Source: Deltaproteobacteria bacterium
GTDB taxonomy: Bacteria > Desulfobacterota > Syntrophia > Syntrophales > UBA2210
DNA length: 28,815 nucleotides
Reading direction: 5' to 3'
Assembly (NCBI GenBank): GCA_019313735.1
Contig: JAFDAR010000008.1
Span: 1 to 28,815, forward strand
Position numbers and translations under genes: made by a program. Of this stretch, positions 6,549 to 14,980 are shown piece after piece (positions within the stretch are counted from its first letter, which is position 1; every line of letters begins with the position of its first letter). The notes below the pieces were generated by a model. That model was not told the DNA's origin. It saw only the letters and a program-made list of their open reading frames with translations, and searched no databases.

Positions 6549-7502
6549 ATGGATAACTTAGGCATAGTCTTTCCCGGTCAGGGTTCACAATACGTTGGAA
6601 TGGGAAGGGAACTGTACGAAGGATTTAAAGAAACAAGGGAAATCTTTGCGGAAGCGGAGGAAGCTCTCAACACCGACCTCGCGAAACTTTGCTTTGAAGG
6701 GCCGCAGGATGTCCTCGATCTGACGCCAAACACTCAAACGGCAGTATTGACAGTGGGCGTTGCTTTCTACAGGGTATTTGAAAAGGAAATAGGCATAGAG
6801 CCGGAGGCCATGGCGGGACACAGCCTGGGAGAATATGCCGCTCTCTGTGCCTCAGGGGCCATCGATTTTTCCGATGCCGTTAAACTTGTATATGCAAGGG
6901 GACGATACCAGCAGGAAGCGGTGCCTCAGGGCAAAGGCTGCATGGCTGCTATTATTGGCCTTGACAGGGGATCTGTTGAAGAAATATGCCAGAATGCGGA
7001 CAAAGCCCATGGAGTGGTCGCGTTGGCGAATATCAACAGCCCGGGTCAGTTTGTTATCTCCGGTAACACTGCAGCAGTTGAAAAAGCCATAGTGTTGGCA
7101 AAGGGGAAAGGCGCCCGGATGGGTGTCAAACTCCCCATAAGTGTTCCCTGCCACTGCAACCTCCTGGACGAAGCGGCAGAAAAACTGGAAAAAGATCTTG
7201 ACCGTGTCTCAATAAGGAACTGCAGGGTAAAGGTAATACCGAACTTTGATCCGGAAGCTCTGCATTCAATAGACACTACCAGAAAACTCCTGGCAAGGCA
7301 GTTGAATTCCCCCGTAAGATGGCAGGAAACTGTAGAACGGATGTACAAAATGGGGATAACGACTGTGGTCGAGATAGGGCCGAAAAGGACTTTGTCAAGT
7401 CTCATAAAGAGGATAGACAGGCGTATTAAAACCCTTAATATAGAGGATATCGCCTCTCTGAAAGCAACAATGGATTTCTTTAACGGTGACGAGGCGGCAT
7501 AG
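6549..7502 (+). CDS. fabD: Malonyl-CoA:ACP transacylase
   Basis: Transfers malonyl groups from CoA to acyl carrier protein to feed fatty-acid elongation in the cytosol. The 317-residue length is normal. GQGSQ lies at residues 10-14, the nucleophile is Ser92 in GHSLGEY, and the catalytic His is in the VPCHCN segment near residue 201 (most relatives have a small residue and Phe before this His, so the surroundings are a little unusual). EIGPKRTLSSLIKRI near the end is typical. First gene of the fabD-fabG-acpP-fabF run; plsX and fabH, commonly just before it, are absent. Confidence 0.96.
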   Translation: MDNLGIVFPGQGSQYVGMGRELYEGFKETREIFAEAEEALNTDLAKLCFEGPQDVLDLTPNTQTAVLTVGVAFYRVFEKEIGIEPEAMAGHSLGEYAALCASGAIDFSDAVKLVYARGRYQQEAVPQGKGCMAAIIGLDRGSVEEICQNADKAHGVVALANINSPGQFVISGNTAAVEKAIVLAKGKGARMGVKLPISVPCHCNLLDEAAEKLEKDLDRVSIRNCRVKVIPNFDPEALHSIDTTRKLLARQLNSPVRWQETVERMYKMGITTVVEIGPKRTLSSLIKRIDRRIKTLNIEDIASLKATMDFFNGDEAA

Positions 7503-7523
7503 ACTCATGTTTTTTCGTGTCAG

Positions 7524-7539
7524 TCCCGACGAGTCGGGA
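7524..7539. repeat. TCCCGAC..GTCGGGA palindrome, copy 1
   Basis: TCCCGACGAGTCGGGA is a perfect 7-bp inverted repeat in the fabD-fabG gap, 22 bases after the fabD stop. It belongs to a family of six similar palindromes in this window, all outside intact genes. The rest of the 131-bp gap shows no gene; GGGAGG near 7577 is too far from the fabG start to serve it. Confidence 0.6.
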
Positions 7540-7633
7540 TTACGGAGTGTTTAGCCTGTGATTTTGTCGCTCTGGGAGGAAAATACCGGCAGGGCGTGCA
7601 AACGAAATCATTCTTGAAAAAAATAAGGTATAT

Positions 7634-8395
7634 ATGAAAATGTCAGGCGGAAAACCTCTGGATGGGAAAATAGCGCTGGTAACGGGTAGTTCGAGGGGGA
7701 TTGGAAGAGCCATTGCGGTGGAGCTTGCCCGCGCGGGGGCTTTTATCTTCATAAACTATGTCAGAGGTGAAGAGGCGGCCCGCAAGACGCTGAAGATTAT
7801 GGAGGACCGGGGGGACAAGGGAAGTCTGCTGAGTTTTAACGTGTCGGATTTCGATGCCGTTCAGGATGCCATAAGGGGCATAACGGAAGAAAAAGGCAGA
7901 ATCGACATCCTGATAAATAATGCCGGTATAACTTTAGATGGTATATTTGTAAGGACAAAGCCTGAAGAGTGGGACAATGTCATAGACATAAACCTCAAAG
8001 GGGTTTTTAATTGCTGCCGAGCCGCAACCAGATACATGATGAAACAGAGATGGGGGCGGATCGTAAATATGACCTCGGTAGTAGCCCTGTCCGGGAATGC
8101 CGGACAGGTGTGCTATTCCGCATCCAAAGCGGGGATTGTGGGATTGACGAAGTCCCTGGCCAGGGAACTGGGTTCAAGGAATATATGTATCAATGCCGTC
8201 GCGCCGGGATTCATTGAAACCGATATGACGGTGTCCATTGGGGAGAAGAGCAGGGAAAAGGTAATAGACCAGATACCGCTGGGAAGAACGGGCACGCCGG
8301 ATGACGTTGCCGGTGTTGTGGCATTCCTGGTTTCCGGGAAGGCCGATTATATCACCGGGCAGGTGATACACGTCAATGGTGGACTTTACATGTAG
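7634..8395 (+). CDS. fabG: 3-oxoacyl-ACP reductase
   Basis: NADPH-dependent reductase of the first reduction step in fatty-acid elongation; a short-chain dehydrogenase of 253 residues. The Rossmann motif GSSRGIG is at residues 18-24, NNAG about residue 95, and the Ser-Tyr-Lys set is in VNMTSVVALSG and CYSASKAG. The C-terminal YITGQVIHVNGGLYM is classic FabG. An AAGGT sits about 5 bases before the ATG; a second ATG lies two codons later. Its position between fabD and acpP supports the fatty-acid role over other short-chain dehydrogenases. Confidence 0.95.
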   Translation: MKMSGGKPLDGKIALVTGSSRGIGRAIAVELARAGAFIFINYVRGEEAARKTLKIMEDRGDKGSLLSFNVSDFDAVQDAIRGITEEKGRIDILINNAGITLDGIFVRTKPEEWDNVIDINLKGVFNCCRAATRYMMKQRWGRIVNMTSVVALSGNAGQVCYSASKAGIVGLTKSLARELGSRNICINAVAPGFIETDMTVSIGEKSREKVIDQIPLGRTGTPDDVAGVVAFLVSGKADYITGQVIHVNGGLYM

Positions 8396-8412
8396 TCCCG
8401 ACTTGTCGGGAC
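8395..8412. repeat. TCCCGAC..GTCGGGA palindrome, copy 2
   Basis: GTCCCGACTTGTCGGGAC has 8-bp perfect arms and starts on the last base of the fabG stop codon (8393-8395). No T-run follows, so it is not a normal terminator; it may act as an mRNA stabilising hairpin within the operon. Confidence 0.6.
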
Positions 8413-8468
8413 TGTTTTGAGATAAGTATTGTGACATGTACTTTGAAATACAATTAGGAGGAAGCTAA

Positions 8469-8714
8469 ATGACAGTTAATGTCGATGAAAAGGTAAAAGA
8501 GGTTATTATTGAACAGTTGAACATAACAGAGGAAGAATGTGTGCCCGATGCCTCATTTATAGATGATCTTGGGGCCGACTCCCTCGACATAGTTGAACTG
8601 ATTATGGCTATGGAGGATAATTTCAGCATAGATATATCGGATGACGATCTGATGAAGATACGCACAGTCCAGGATATTGTTGATTATATAAAGGAAAGAA
8701 TGTCACAGTCATGA
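8469..8714 (+). CDS. acpP: Acyl carrier protein
   Basis: An 81-residue acidic four-helix carrier. The phosphopantetheine attachment site is Ser38 in LGADSLDIVELIM, the canonical ACP motif. A strong AGGAGG lies about 7 bases before the ATG, fitting the high expression usual for ACP. Its stop overlaps the fabF start (ATGA), suggesting translational coupling. Confidence 0.97.
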   Translation: MTVNVDEKVKEVIIEQLNITEEECVPDASFIDDLGADSLDIVELIMAMEDNFSIDISDDDLMKIRTVQDIVDYIKERMSQS

Positions 8715-9958
8715 TGTCAAGAAGACGGGTTGTGATAACAGGGCTTGGTATTGTAAGCCCCCTGGGTAATTGCCTGGAAGATGCATGGAAGGGGATATGC
8801 TCCGGGAGGTCCGGTATTGCGGAGATTACCAGGTTCGACACAACCGGATTCAAGACAAAAATAGCGGGTGAATTAAAGAATTTTGATCCCCTGACCTTTG
8901 TAGATTCCAAGGAGCGCCGCAGGCTGGATGATTTCATCATCTATGCCCTGGCGGCTTCAGAGATGGCGTTGAACGATTCCGGTCTGGTGATAGATGACAG
9001 AAATGCAGAGAAGGTGGGTGTTATATTGGGTTCAGCGATAGGGGGCCTGTCCACCATGGAGAAGGAAAAGGAGACCATCCTCAACCTGGGACCGAAAAAA
9101 ATGTCCCCTTTTGCGATTCCGGCGGTATTGGCAAACCTTGCTCCGGGGCATGTATCTATACGATTTGGCGCCAAGGGTCCCATAAGTTGTGTCGTGACGG
9201 CGTGCGCCTCGGGCAATAATGCCATCAGCGACGCTTTCAGAACCATAGCCTGCGGTTACGCTGACGCCATGATAGCGGGTGGTACGGAGGCGGCCGTCAC
9301 CCCTCTTACAATAGCAGGATTCAACGCCATGAGGGCGATATCAACCAGAAACGAGGAACCGGAAAGGGCGAGCAGGCCATTCGACAGAGACAGGGATGGA
9401 TTTATCGTAAGTGAGGGATGTGGCATATTAATCCTTGAAGAGTTGTCCCATGCCCTTGAAAGGGGTGCCAGGATACATGCCGAGATTGCCGGAACAGGGT
9501 CAACCAGTGATGCCTTTCACATGGCGGCCCCGCCCCCTGGGCATGCGGGAGCAGTCAGATGTATGCGGCTTGCCCTGCAGGACGCCGGGATGGAACCCAC
9601 AGATATCGATTACATAAATGCGCATGGCACATCGACGCCTCTCAACGACATATATGAGACGGACGCGATAAAAAAGGTCTTTGGCGGATACAGCGGGAAA
9701 CTTGCCGTCAGCTCGACAAAGTCCATGACAGGTCATATGCTGGGCGCCGCGGGTGGTGTTGAGGCCATCTTTTCTGTCAAGGCTATACAGGAGGGGATTG
9801 TACCCCCGACGATAAATCTGGACAATCCGGATCCGGAATGTGACCTGAATTATACACCACACACGGCGCAACGCAGGAAAATCAGGGCTGCCATGTCGAA
9901 CACTTTTGGATTTGGCGGCGTAAATTCGGTTGTTGTGTTTAAGAAATTTGAAGGTTAA
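8711..9958 (+). CDS. fabF: 3-oxoacyl-ACP synthase II
   Basis: Condensing enzyme that elongates acyl-ACP with malonyl-ACP. The 415-residue length and all catalytic parts are present: Cys165 in TACASG, His in NAHGTSTPLND (about 306), Lys in SSTKSMTGH and His in the same segment (about 343), and the glycine-rich end NTFGFGGVNSVVVF. Starts at either of two consecutive ATG codons (8711 or 8714) overlapping acpP. A mobile 142-bp element was inserted exactly at its stop codon, with the stop inside the target duplication, so the protein is unchanged. Confidence 0.96.
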   Translation: MMSRRRVVITGLGIVSPLGNCLEDAWKGICSGRSGIAEITRFDTTGFKTKIAGELKNFDPLTFVDSKERRRLDDFIIYALAASEMALNDSGLVIDDRNAEKVGVILGSAIGGLSTMEKEKETILNLGPKKMSPFAIPAVLANLAPGHVSIRFGAKGPISCVVTACASGNNAISDAFRTIACGYADAMIAGGTEAAVTPLTIAGFNAMRAISTRNEEPERASRPFDRDRDGFIVSEGCGILILEELSHALERGARIHAEIAGTGSTSDAFHMAAPPPGHAGAVRCMRLALQDAGMEPTDIDYINAHGTSTPLNDIYETDAIKKVFGGYSGKLAVSSTKSMTGHMLGAAGGVEAIFSVKAIQEGIVPPTINLDNPDPECDLNYTPHTAQRRKIRAAMSNTFGFGGVNSVVVFKKFEG

Positions 9959-10100
9959 AAGACCTTTGCACAATGTTCAATTTCGTTCAAGTTCAAGGAA
10001 GACGACAATTTTAATCGTAGGGATACATTAAGTATTTCGAAAATTAAAATTTGAGTCTGACACCGAAATTGGGCGAAAGGGGACGTTGTGCAAAGATCTC
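9959..10100 (+). mobile_element. 142-bp MITE-like element, copy 3 (fabF-rpiB junction)
   Basis: Starts AAGACCTTTGCACAATGTTC and ends ...GTTGTGCAAAGATCTC. A perfect 5-bp duplication GTTAA flanks it (9954-9958 and 10101-10105), and the first copy contains the fabF stop codon. It has the same 142-bp length and orientation as copy 2, but is more diverged (roughly 85% by eye), so probably an older insertion. Without it fabF and rpiB would be only about 16 bases apart, so it lies inside an operon. Confidence 0.88.
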
Positions 10101-10116
10101 GTTAAGGGGACTCATC

Positions 10117-10551
10117 TTGAAGATCATTATAGGCTCCGATCATGCCGGATTTGCTTTAAAGGAAGCGCTCAAGGAGTCTTTCGGCGGGATGGTGGATGTT
10201 GGCACTTACAGTGAGGACTCTGTAGATTATCCCGATTTTGCCGCCATGGTGGCTCGCGCGATCTCTTCGGGAGAATTTGAGAAGGGGATTCTCATCTGTG
10301 GCTCCGGAGTGGGCATGTCAATAGTAGCGAACAGATTTCCCGGTGTAAGGGCCGCCCTCTGTACTGACACCGATACAGCCCGCATGAGCAGAATGCATAA
10401 CGATGCTAATATACTCGTCCTCGCTGGAAGACACACGGACGTGGAAACGGCGATAGCTATTGTCAAGGTGTGGTCCGATACTGAATTTGAGGGTGGGCGC
10501 CACCAGAGGCGGCTCGACAAGATAAAAAATATTGAGGGGGAAGATAAATAA
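10117..10551 (+). CDS. rpiB: Ribose-5-phosphate isomerase B
   Basis: Interconverts ribose-5-phosphate and ribulose-5-phosphate in the pentose phosphate pathway. With a TTG start at 10117 (AAGGGG about 8 bases upstream) the protein is 144 residues and begins KIIIGSDHAGFALKEAL, the family N-terminus. The catalytic Cys is in ILICGSGVGMSI, and VRAALCTDTDTARMSRMHNDANIL is the conserved core. A longer frame from 10051 would include the mobile element and is not the real start. Its stop overlaps the glyA start by one base (TAATG). The rpiB-glyA pair is common in this group. Confidence 0.94.
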   Translation: MKIIIGSDHAGFALKEALKESFGGMVDVGTYSEDSVDYPDFAAMVARAISSGEFEKGILICGSGVGMSIVANRFPGVRAALCTDTDTARMSRMHNDANILVLAGRHTDVETAIAIVKVWSDTEFEGGRHQRRLDKIKNIEGEDK

Positions 10552-11807
10552 TGTCCGTTTTGTGGAATAGAGATCCGGAAATAGCCCGGGCTATACTTGA
10601 TGAAACCAAAAGGCAGGCCGGCAAACTCGAGCTCATTGCCTCGGAGAATTTTGTAAGTGAGGCGGTGCTTGAGGCCCAGGGTTGCATTATGACGAACAAA
10701 TATGCGGAAGGGTATCCAGGCAAGAGATACTACGGCGGGTGCGAATTTGTCGATGTCGCGGAAAACCTTGCCATAGAGCGCGCAAAAAGACTCTTCGGCG
10801 CCGATCATGTAAATGTTCAGCCACACTCCGGAAGCCAGGCAAATATGGCGGTCTATTTCGCCACACTCCAGCCCGGCGATACTGTTCTGGGAATGAATCT
10901 CTCCCATGGCGGGCATTTGACACATGGAAGTCCTGTAAATTTTTCAGGAAGACTTTATAATGTCGTTTCGTACGGTGTGGACAAAGAGACGGAAACCATA
11001 GATTTCAACGAGGTCGAAGATCAGGCCAAAAAGCATCATCCCAAAGTTATTGTCGTTGGCGCAAGTGCCTACCCAAGGACCATTGACTTTGAGGCATTCA
11101 GAGAGATCGCGGACAAAACCGGAGCGGTTATCATGGCGGATATCGCTCACATAGCGGGACTCGTCGCTACAGGTTTGCACCCATCTCCTGTTCCTGTTTG
11201 TGAATTTGTCACATCGACAACTCACAAAACACTGCGCGGTCCGAGGGGCGGGCTGATCATGTGCAAGGAAGAATTCGCCAAAACATTGAACAGCCGCGTT
11301 TTTCCGGGAAGCCAGGGCGGACCTTTAATGCATATCATCGCGGCCAAGGCGGTCGCATTTAAGGAGGCCCTTGAACCGGAGTTCAGAGATTACCAGCTTC
11401 AGATTGTGAAAAACGCCAAAGCCCTGGCAGAGGCCATGACAGACGAGGGACTTCGCCTTGTCTCCGGAGGCACCGATAACCACCTGATCCTGATAGATTT
11501 AACTGACAAAGGCGTTACTGGAAAAGACGCCGAAGCCGCACTCGACAGGGCAGGGATAACCACAAACAAAAACGGCATACCATTTGATACAAAGGGTCCC
11601 ATGATCACCAGCGGCATAAGAGTTGGCACACCCGCCCTGACGACGAGGGGGATGAAAGAAGAGGAAATGAGGAAGATAGCACACCTTATGGCTCACATTA
11701 TTGATGATGTCGATAATGAAGACCATATAAAGGAGGTCAGAGAAGAAGTAGGCTCCCTGTGTGAAAGATTTCCCCTTTACAAAAACAGGATGGAAGAACA
11801 CATTTGA
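10551..11807 (+). CDS. glyA: Serine hydroxymethyltransferase
   Basis: PLP enzyme converting serine and tetrahydrofolate to glycine and methylene-tetrahydrofolate; supplies one-carbon units. The 418-residue length is normal. Signatures: LELIASENFVSEAVLEAQG, YAEGYPGKRYYGGCEFVD, VNVQPHSGSQAN, MADIAHIAGLVATGLHP and the PLP lysine in TSTTHKTLRGPRGG (about residue 228). No gaps compared with the family. Closely coupled to rpiB, with dCMP deaminase following after 36 bases. Confidence 0.97.
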   Translation: MSVLWNRDPEIARAILDETKRQAGKLELIASENFVSEAVLEAQGCIMTNKYAEGYPGKRYYGGCEFVDVAENLAIERAKRLFGADHVNVQPHSGSQANMAVYFATLQPGDTVLGMNLSHGGHLTHGSPVNFSGRLYNVVSYGVDKETETIDFNEVEDQAKKHHPKVIVVGASAYPRTIDFEAFREIADKTGAVIMADIAHIAGLVATGLHPSPVPVCEFVTSTTHKTLRGPRGGLIMCKEEFAKTLNSRVFPGSQGGPLMHIIAAKAVAFKEALEPEFRDYQLQIVKNAKALAEAMTDEGLRLVSGGTDNHLILIDLTDKGVTGKDAEAALDRAGITTNKNGIPFDTKGPMITSGIRVGTPALTTRGMKEEEMRKIAHLMAHIIDDVDNEDHIKEVREEVGSLCERFPLYKNRMEEHI

Positions 11808-11843
11808 CATCGTGGTGAGTGGCTGAATAAGGAAACGCGGAAT

Positions 11844-12302
11844 ATGAAGCACGAAACACAGACCGGGCGTCCTTCCTGGGATCAATATTTTATGGACATT
11901 GTTGAACTTGTGTCGAGGCGTTCCACATGCCTGAGACGCAAGGTTGGAGCTGTCCTTGTAAGGGACAAGCGAATGCTGGCAACAGGCTACAACGGGCCGC
12001 CTACCGGAATAAGACACTGCGCGGAGGTCGGTTGTCTGAGAGATAAGATGGGTATACCGTCAGGCGAGCGGCAGGAGCTGTGCCGGGGACTTCACGCTGA
12101 GCAGAACGCTATCATTCAGGCTGCTCTTCATGGCGTCAGCACGAAAGACGCGACGATTTACTGCACTAACCACCCGTGTATAATATGCTCCAAGATGATC
12201 ATAAATTCCGGGATAACCGCCGTCATCTATAAGGATGACTATAACGATGATCTTGCCAAAGAGATGCTGAAAGAAGCGGGTATAAAGGTGAGAAAATTAT
12301 GA
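11844..12302 (+). CDS. dCMP/cytidine deaminase (ComEB type)
   Basis: A 152-residue zinc deaminase, most likely deoxycytidylate deaminase, giving dUMP for thymidylate synthesis. Zinc ligands and the catalytic Glu are in GLHAEQNAII (His, Glu) and TNHPCIICSKMI (two Cys). RPSWDQYFMDIVELVSRRSTC and RKVGAVLVRDKRMLATGYNG fit the dCMP deaminase/ComEB subgroup. ComEB in Bacillus is annotated as a late competence protein, but the enzyme role is what the motifs support. Stop overlaps nrdR (ATGA). In many relatives ribD, which also has a deaminase domain, is found close by; this protein has no reductase domain and is not RibD. Confidence 0.92.
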   Translation: MKHETQTGRPSWDQYFMDIVELVSRRSTCLRRKVGAVLVRDKRMLATGYNGPPTGIRHCAEVGCLRDKMGIPSGERQELCRGLHAEQNAIIQAALHGVSTKDATIYCTNHPCIICSKMIINSGITAVIYKDDYNDDLAKEMLKEAGIKVRKL

Positions 12303-12757
12303 ATTGTCCCTTCTGCTCCAACGCAGAAAACAGGGTTATTGATTCGCGGGTAAGCAGAGACGGCAACGCGATACGAAGGCGGAGAGAATGCCTGAAATGC
12401 AAGAAACGATTCACTACCTACGAATATGTTGAAGATGTTCTTCCCGTGGTGGTGAAAAAGGATGGCAGGAGAGAGTCCTTTGACAGGGGCAAGATCTTTT
12501 CAGGGATAAAAAAGGCGTGTGAAAAACGCCCGATCAGCATGGAAGCTATAGAACAATCAGTTGACAGGATTGAGCAGGAGTGTCAGGAATCTCAGCTGAA
12601 GGAGATACCCACTCACGTTATAGGTGAAAAGATCATGGAGGAGCTTCATGCTCTGGATGGAGTAGCCTATGTAAGATTCGCGTCTGTGTATAGAGAGTTC
12701 AGGGACGTGAATGAATTTATAGATGAGCTGAAAGGTTTTCTCAAAAAGGACAGGTAA
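12299..12757 (+). CDS. nrdR: Transcriptional repressor NrdR
   Basis: Nucleotide-sensing repressor of ribonucleotide reductase genes. The 152 residues hold a zinc ribbon (CPFC at 3-6, CLKC about 31-34, with RRRRECLKCKKRFTTYE) and an ATP-cone domain (VVKKDGRRESFDRGKIFSGI through VAYVRFASVYREFRDVNEF). Normal length and complete. Overlaps the upstream deaminase by 4 bases and the ribE start by one base (TAATG), so the three are translationally linked. Confidence 0.96.
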   Translation: MNCPFCSNAENRVIDSRVSRDGNAIRRRRECLKCKKRFTTYEYVEDVLPVVVKKDGRRESFDRGKIFSGIKKACEKRPISMEAIEQSVDRIEQECQESQLKEIPTHVIGEKIMEELHALDGVAYVRFASVYREFRDVNEFIDELKGFLKKDR

Positions 12758-13331
12758 TGTTTACCGGTATTATTGAAAGTGCAGGCATTGTAAAAGGGAC
12801 AGCCAGAAGGGGAGAGGATGTCCTACTTAGCATAAGCACATCAATGGGGCTTGGCGATATCAAGGTAGGCGACAGTGTGGCGGTAAGCGGTGCCTGTCTC
12901 ACCGTTGTTGAAGTTATGGATGGCAGTTTTTCGGCGGATGTTTCAGCGGAAACCCTTGCAAAGACAACCCTGAAGGCGTTGAAGATCGGGGACAGGGTCA
13001 ACCTGGAGAAGGCCCTTAAATTGAATGCTTTCCTTGGTGGACATTTTGTGCTGGGGCATGTCGATTGCGTCAAGAGCAGGGCAGGTATATCGTACAAAAA
13101 GGTTCTATTGCGGTGGACGGTATCAGCCTTACTGTCAATAAATATGAAAAAAACAGATTTTATGTTAATATTATTCCTCACACCACTCGGGAGACAACGC
13201 TTGGGTCAAAGAAGGCAGGCGACCAGGTCAATGTGGAGACAGACATCCTGGGAAAATATGTGGAACGATTCGTCCATCCCGACAGGGGAATCGATGAGGA
13301 TTTTCTGTCGAAGCATGGATTTTTTAAATAA
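12757..13331 (+). pseudogene. ribE: Riboflavin synthase alpha chain, internal deletion with frameshift
   Basis: Riboflavin synthase makes riboflavin from two lumazine molecules using two similar beta-barrels. The first barrel is present (MFTGIIESAGIVK, VAVSGACLTVV, AFLGGHFVLGHVD). After about residue 103 the frame is lost, and the second barrel continues in another frame as GRYIVQKGSIAVDGISLTVN to DFLSKHGFFK, ending at 13331. Adding the two parts gives about 190 residues, against roughly 205-220 usual, and the linker with about 25 residues between HVD and RYIV is missing. So the gene seems to have lost roughly 75-85 bases near 13065. The original frame runs on to 13350 as nonsense. Unless this is a sequence error, the enzyme is dead. 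Confidence 0.85.
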
Positions 13332-13370
13332 CGATGTCAGAGAAAAATAGATAAGGATAAGAGGAGCAAG

Positions 13371-14367
13371 ATGGTTAGTACGATACAAGAGGCCATTGAA
13401 GATATAAAAAACGGCAAGATGGTTATACTGGTTGACGATGAAGACAGGGAGAATGAGGGTGATTTATGCATGGCCGCGCAGTATGATATTGGCAGCGGTT
13501 GCCGACGATGCAAAGCCCGACGATCTGGTAAGTCCGGGACATGTCTTCCCCTTACGAGCAAAGAAAGGAGGTGTCCTGGTCCGGACTGGACAGACCGAGG
13601 GATCCGTTGATCTGGCCAGACTGGCGTATCTGAAACCAGCGGGCGTTATCTGCGAGATCATGAAAGAGGATGGTTCCATGGCGAGAATGCCCGACTTGGA
13701 AATCTTCGCTGAAAAACATGGCATCAAAATTGTCACAGTTGCCGATGTTATAGATTTCAGAATGCAGCATGAACGCCTTATAAGAAGGGTTGCCGAAGCG
13801 ACGCTTCCCACCAGATACGGTGGGGAATTTAAGATTATCGTCTATGAAAACGATGTGGACGAAATGAAGCATATAGCTCTCGTCAAGGGTGATATACAGC
13901 CCGAGGACGAGGTGCTTGTCCGGGTGCATTCCGAGTGCGTTACCGGTGATCTCTTCGGGTCGCTACGTTGTGATTGTGGTGACCAGCTTCACAAGGCCAT
14001 GGAAATGGTGGACAAAGAAGGAAAAGGTGTCATAGTGTATATGCACCAAGAGGGGAGAGGGATCGGACTCGCGAACAAGATAAAGGCCTATAATCTGCAG
14101 GATCATGGAAGGGATACCGTCGAGGCGAATCTTGAACTGGGGTTCAAAAATGATCTCAGAGATTACGGAATAGGAGCGCAGATCCTTGTTGATCTGGGAG
14201 TCAGAAAGATGCGCCTGATGACGAACAATCCCAAAAAGATTGTAGGGGTTGAAGGGTACGGTGTAAAAGTCGTGGAGAGGGTTCCCATCGAGATCAGGCC
14301 GAACGAGAACAACATTCGCTATCTGAAAACAAAGAAGGATAAGATGGGGCATTTACTGGAAATATAA
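13371..14367 (+). pseudogene. ribBA: RibBA with a deletion in the DHBP synthase domain
   Basis: Bifunctional riboflavin enzyme: N-terminal 3,4-dihydroxy-2-butanone-4-phosphate synthase and C-terminal GTP cyclohydrolase II. The start reads EAIEDIKNGKMVILVDDED then RENEGDLCMAAQ; then at about 13480-13490 it jumps, in a different frame, to AAVADDAKPDDLVSPGHVFPL. Family members have about 60 residues in between, including the active-site region with Cys, so this half cannot work. The GTP cyclohydrolase II half is intact: zinc site GDLFGSLRCDCG, HQEGRGIGLANKI, RDYGIGAQIL, MRLMTNNPKKIVG. It could still be translated from an internal start (the open frame extends back to an ATG at 13432). Confidence 0.85.
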
Positions 14368-14491
14368 CAATGATAGTTTCGTGAAAGTCTGATTCTGATC
14401 ACTTTCGAAACAATAACTCACCCGAATCTGTTGTGACCGAATCGCCAGTCAGCTTTTTGCAAAACCGTCAGAAATGAATGGAGAACCTGTT

Positions 14492-14956
14492 ATGCCGAAA
14501 ATCATAGAGGGAAAGATCGTTGCCAAAGGACTCAGGTTTGGTATAGTAGCCAGCCGATTTAATGATTTCATCTGCGGAAAACTCATAGAAGGGGCGCTGG
14601 ATGCCCTGAAAAGATCGGGAGGGGATGAAAAAGACATCAGTATCGTGAGGGTTCCAGGCGCCTTTGAGATACCGCTCGCGGCAAAGAAGCTTGCAAAAAG
14701 CGGCAGCTTTGATGCGATTATATGCCTTGGAGCCGTAATAAGAGGTGCCACTCCCCATTTTGAGTATATAAGTTCTGAGGTGTCTAAAGGCATCGCACTC
14801 GTGGCATTGGAAACAGAAACGCCGGTTGCTTTCGGTATCATTACATCTGACACGATAGAACAGGCTATAGAGAGGGCTGGAACAAAATCAGGCAACAAGG
14901 GATGGGATGCCGCGATATCAGCCATCGAAATGGCCAACCTTTTTAAGTTGTTGTAA
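14492..14956 (+). CDS. ribH: Lumazine synthase
   Basis: Condenses the DHBP and pyrimidine intermediates to dimethylribityllumazine, forming icosahedral or pentameric shells. I chose the ATG at 14492 (GGAGA 8 bases upstream), giving 154 residues starting MPKIIEGKI. Motifs: FGIVASRFNDFI, VRVPGAFEIPLAA, ICLGAVIRGATPHFEY and the PVAFGIITSDTIEQA helix; the catalytic His is in ATPHFEY. Complete, in contrast to the two damaged riboflavin genes upstream. The 124-bp gap before it contains an imperfect hairpin (GTTTCG...CGAAAC, 14378-14412) and no gene. Confidence 0.95.
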   Translation: MPKIIEGKIVAKGLRFGIVASRFNDFICGKLIEGALDALKRSGGDEKDISIVRVPGAFEIPLAAKKLAKSGSFDAIICLGAVIRGATPHFEYISSEVSKGIALVALETETPVAFGIITSDTIEQAIERAGTKSGNKGWDAAISAIEMANLFKLL

Positions 14957-14980
14957 TTACTATCCGAACCAGAGGAATTG

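Noticed and set aside
10051..10116. N-terminal extension of rpiB into the 142-bp element
   Set aside because: The family N-terminus starts at KIIIGSDHAG; a TTG with AAGGGG just upstream gives the proper start, and the extension is repeat sequence.
12757..14367. Programmed frameshifting in ribE and ribBA
   Set aside because: Segments of family sequence are missing, not just shifted, so a ribosomal frameshift would not restore the proteins; no slippery heptamer is apparent at the junctions.
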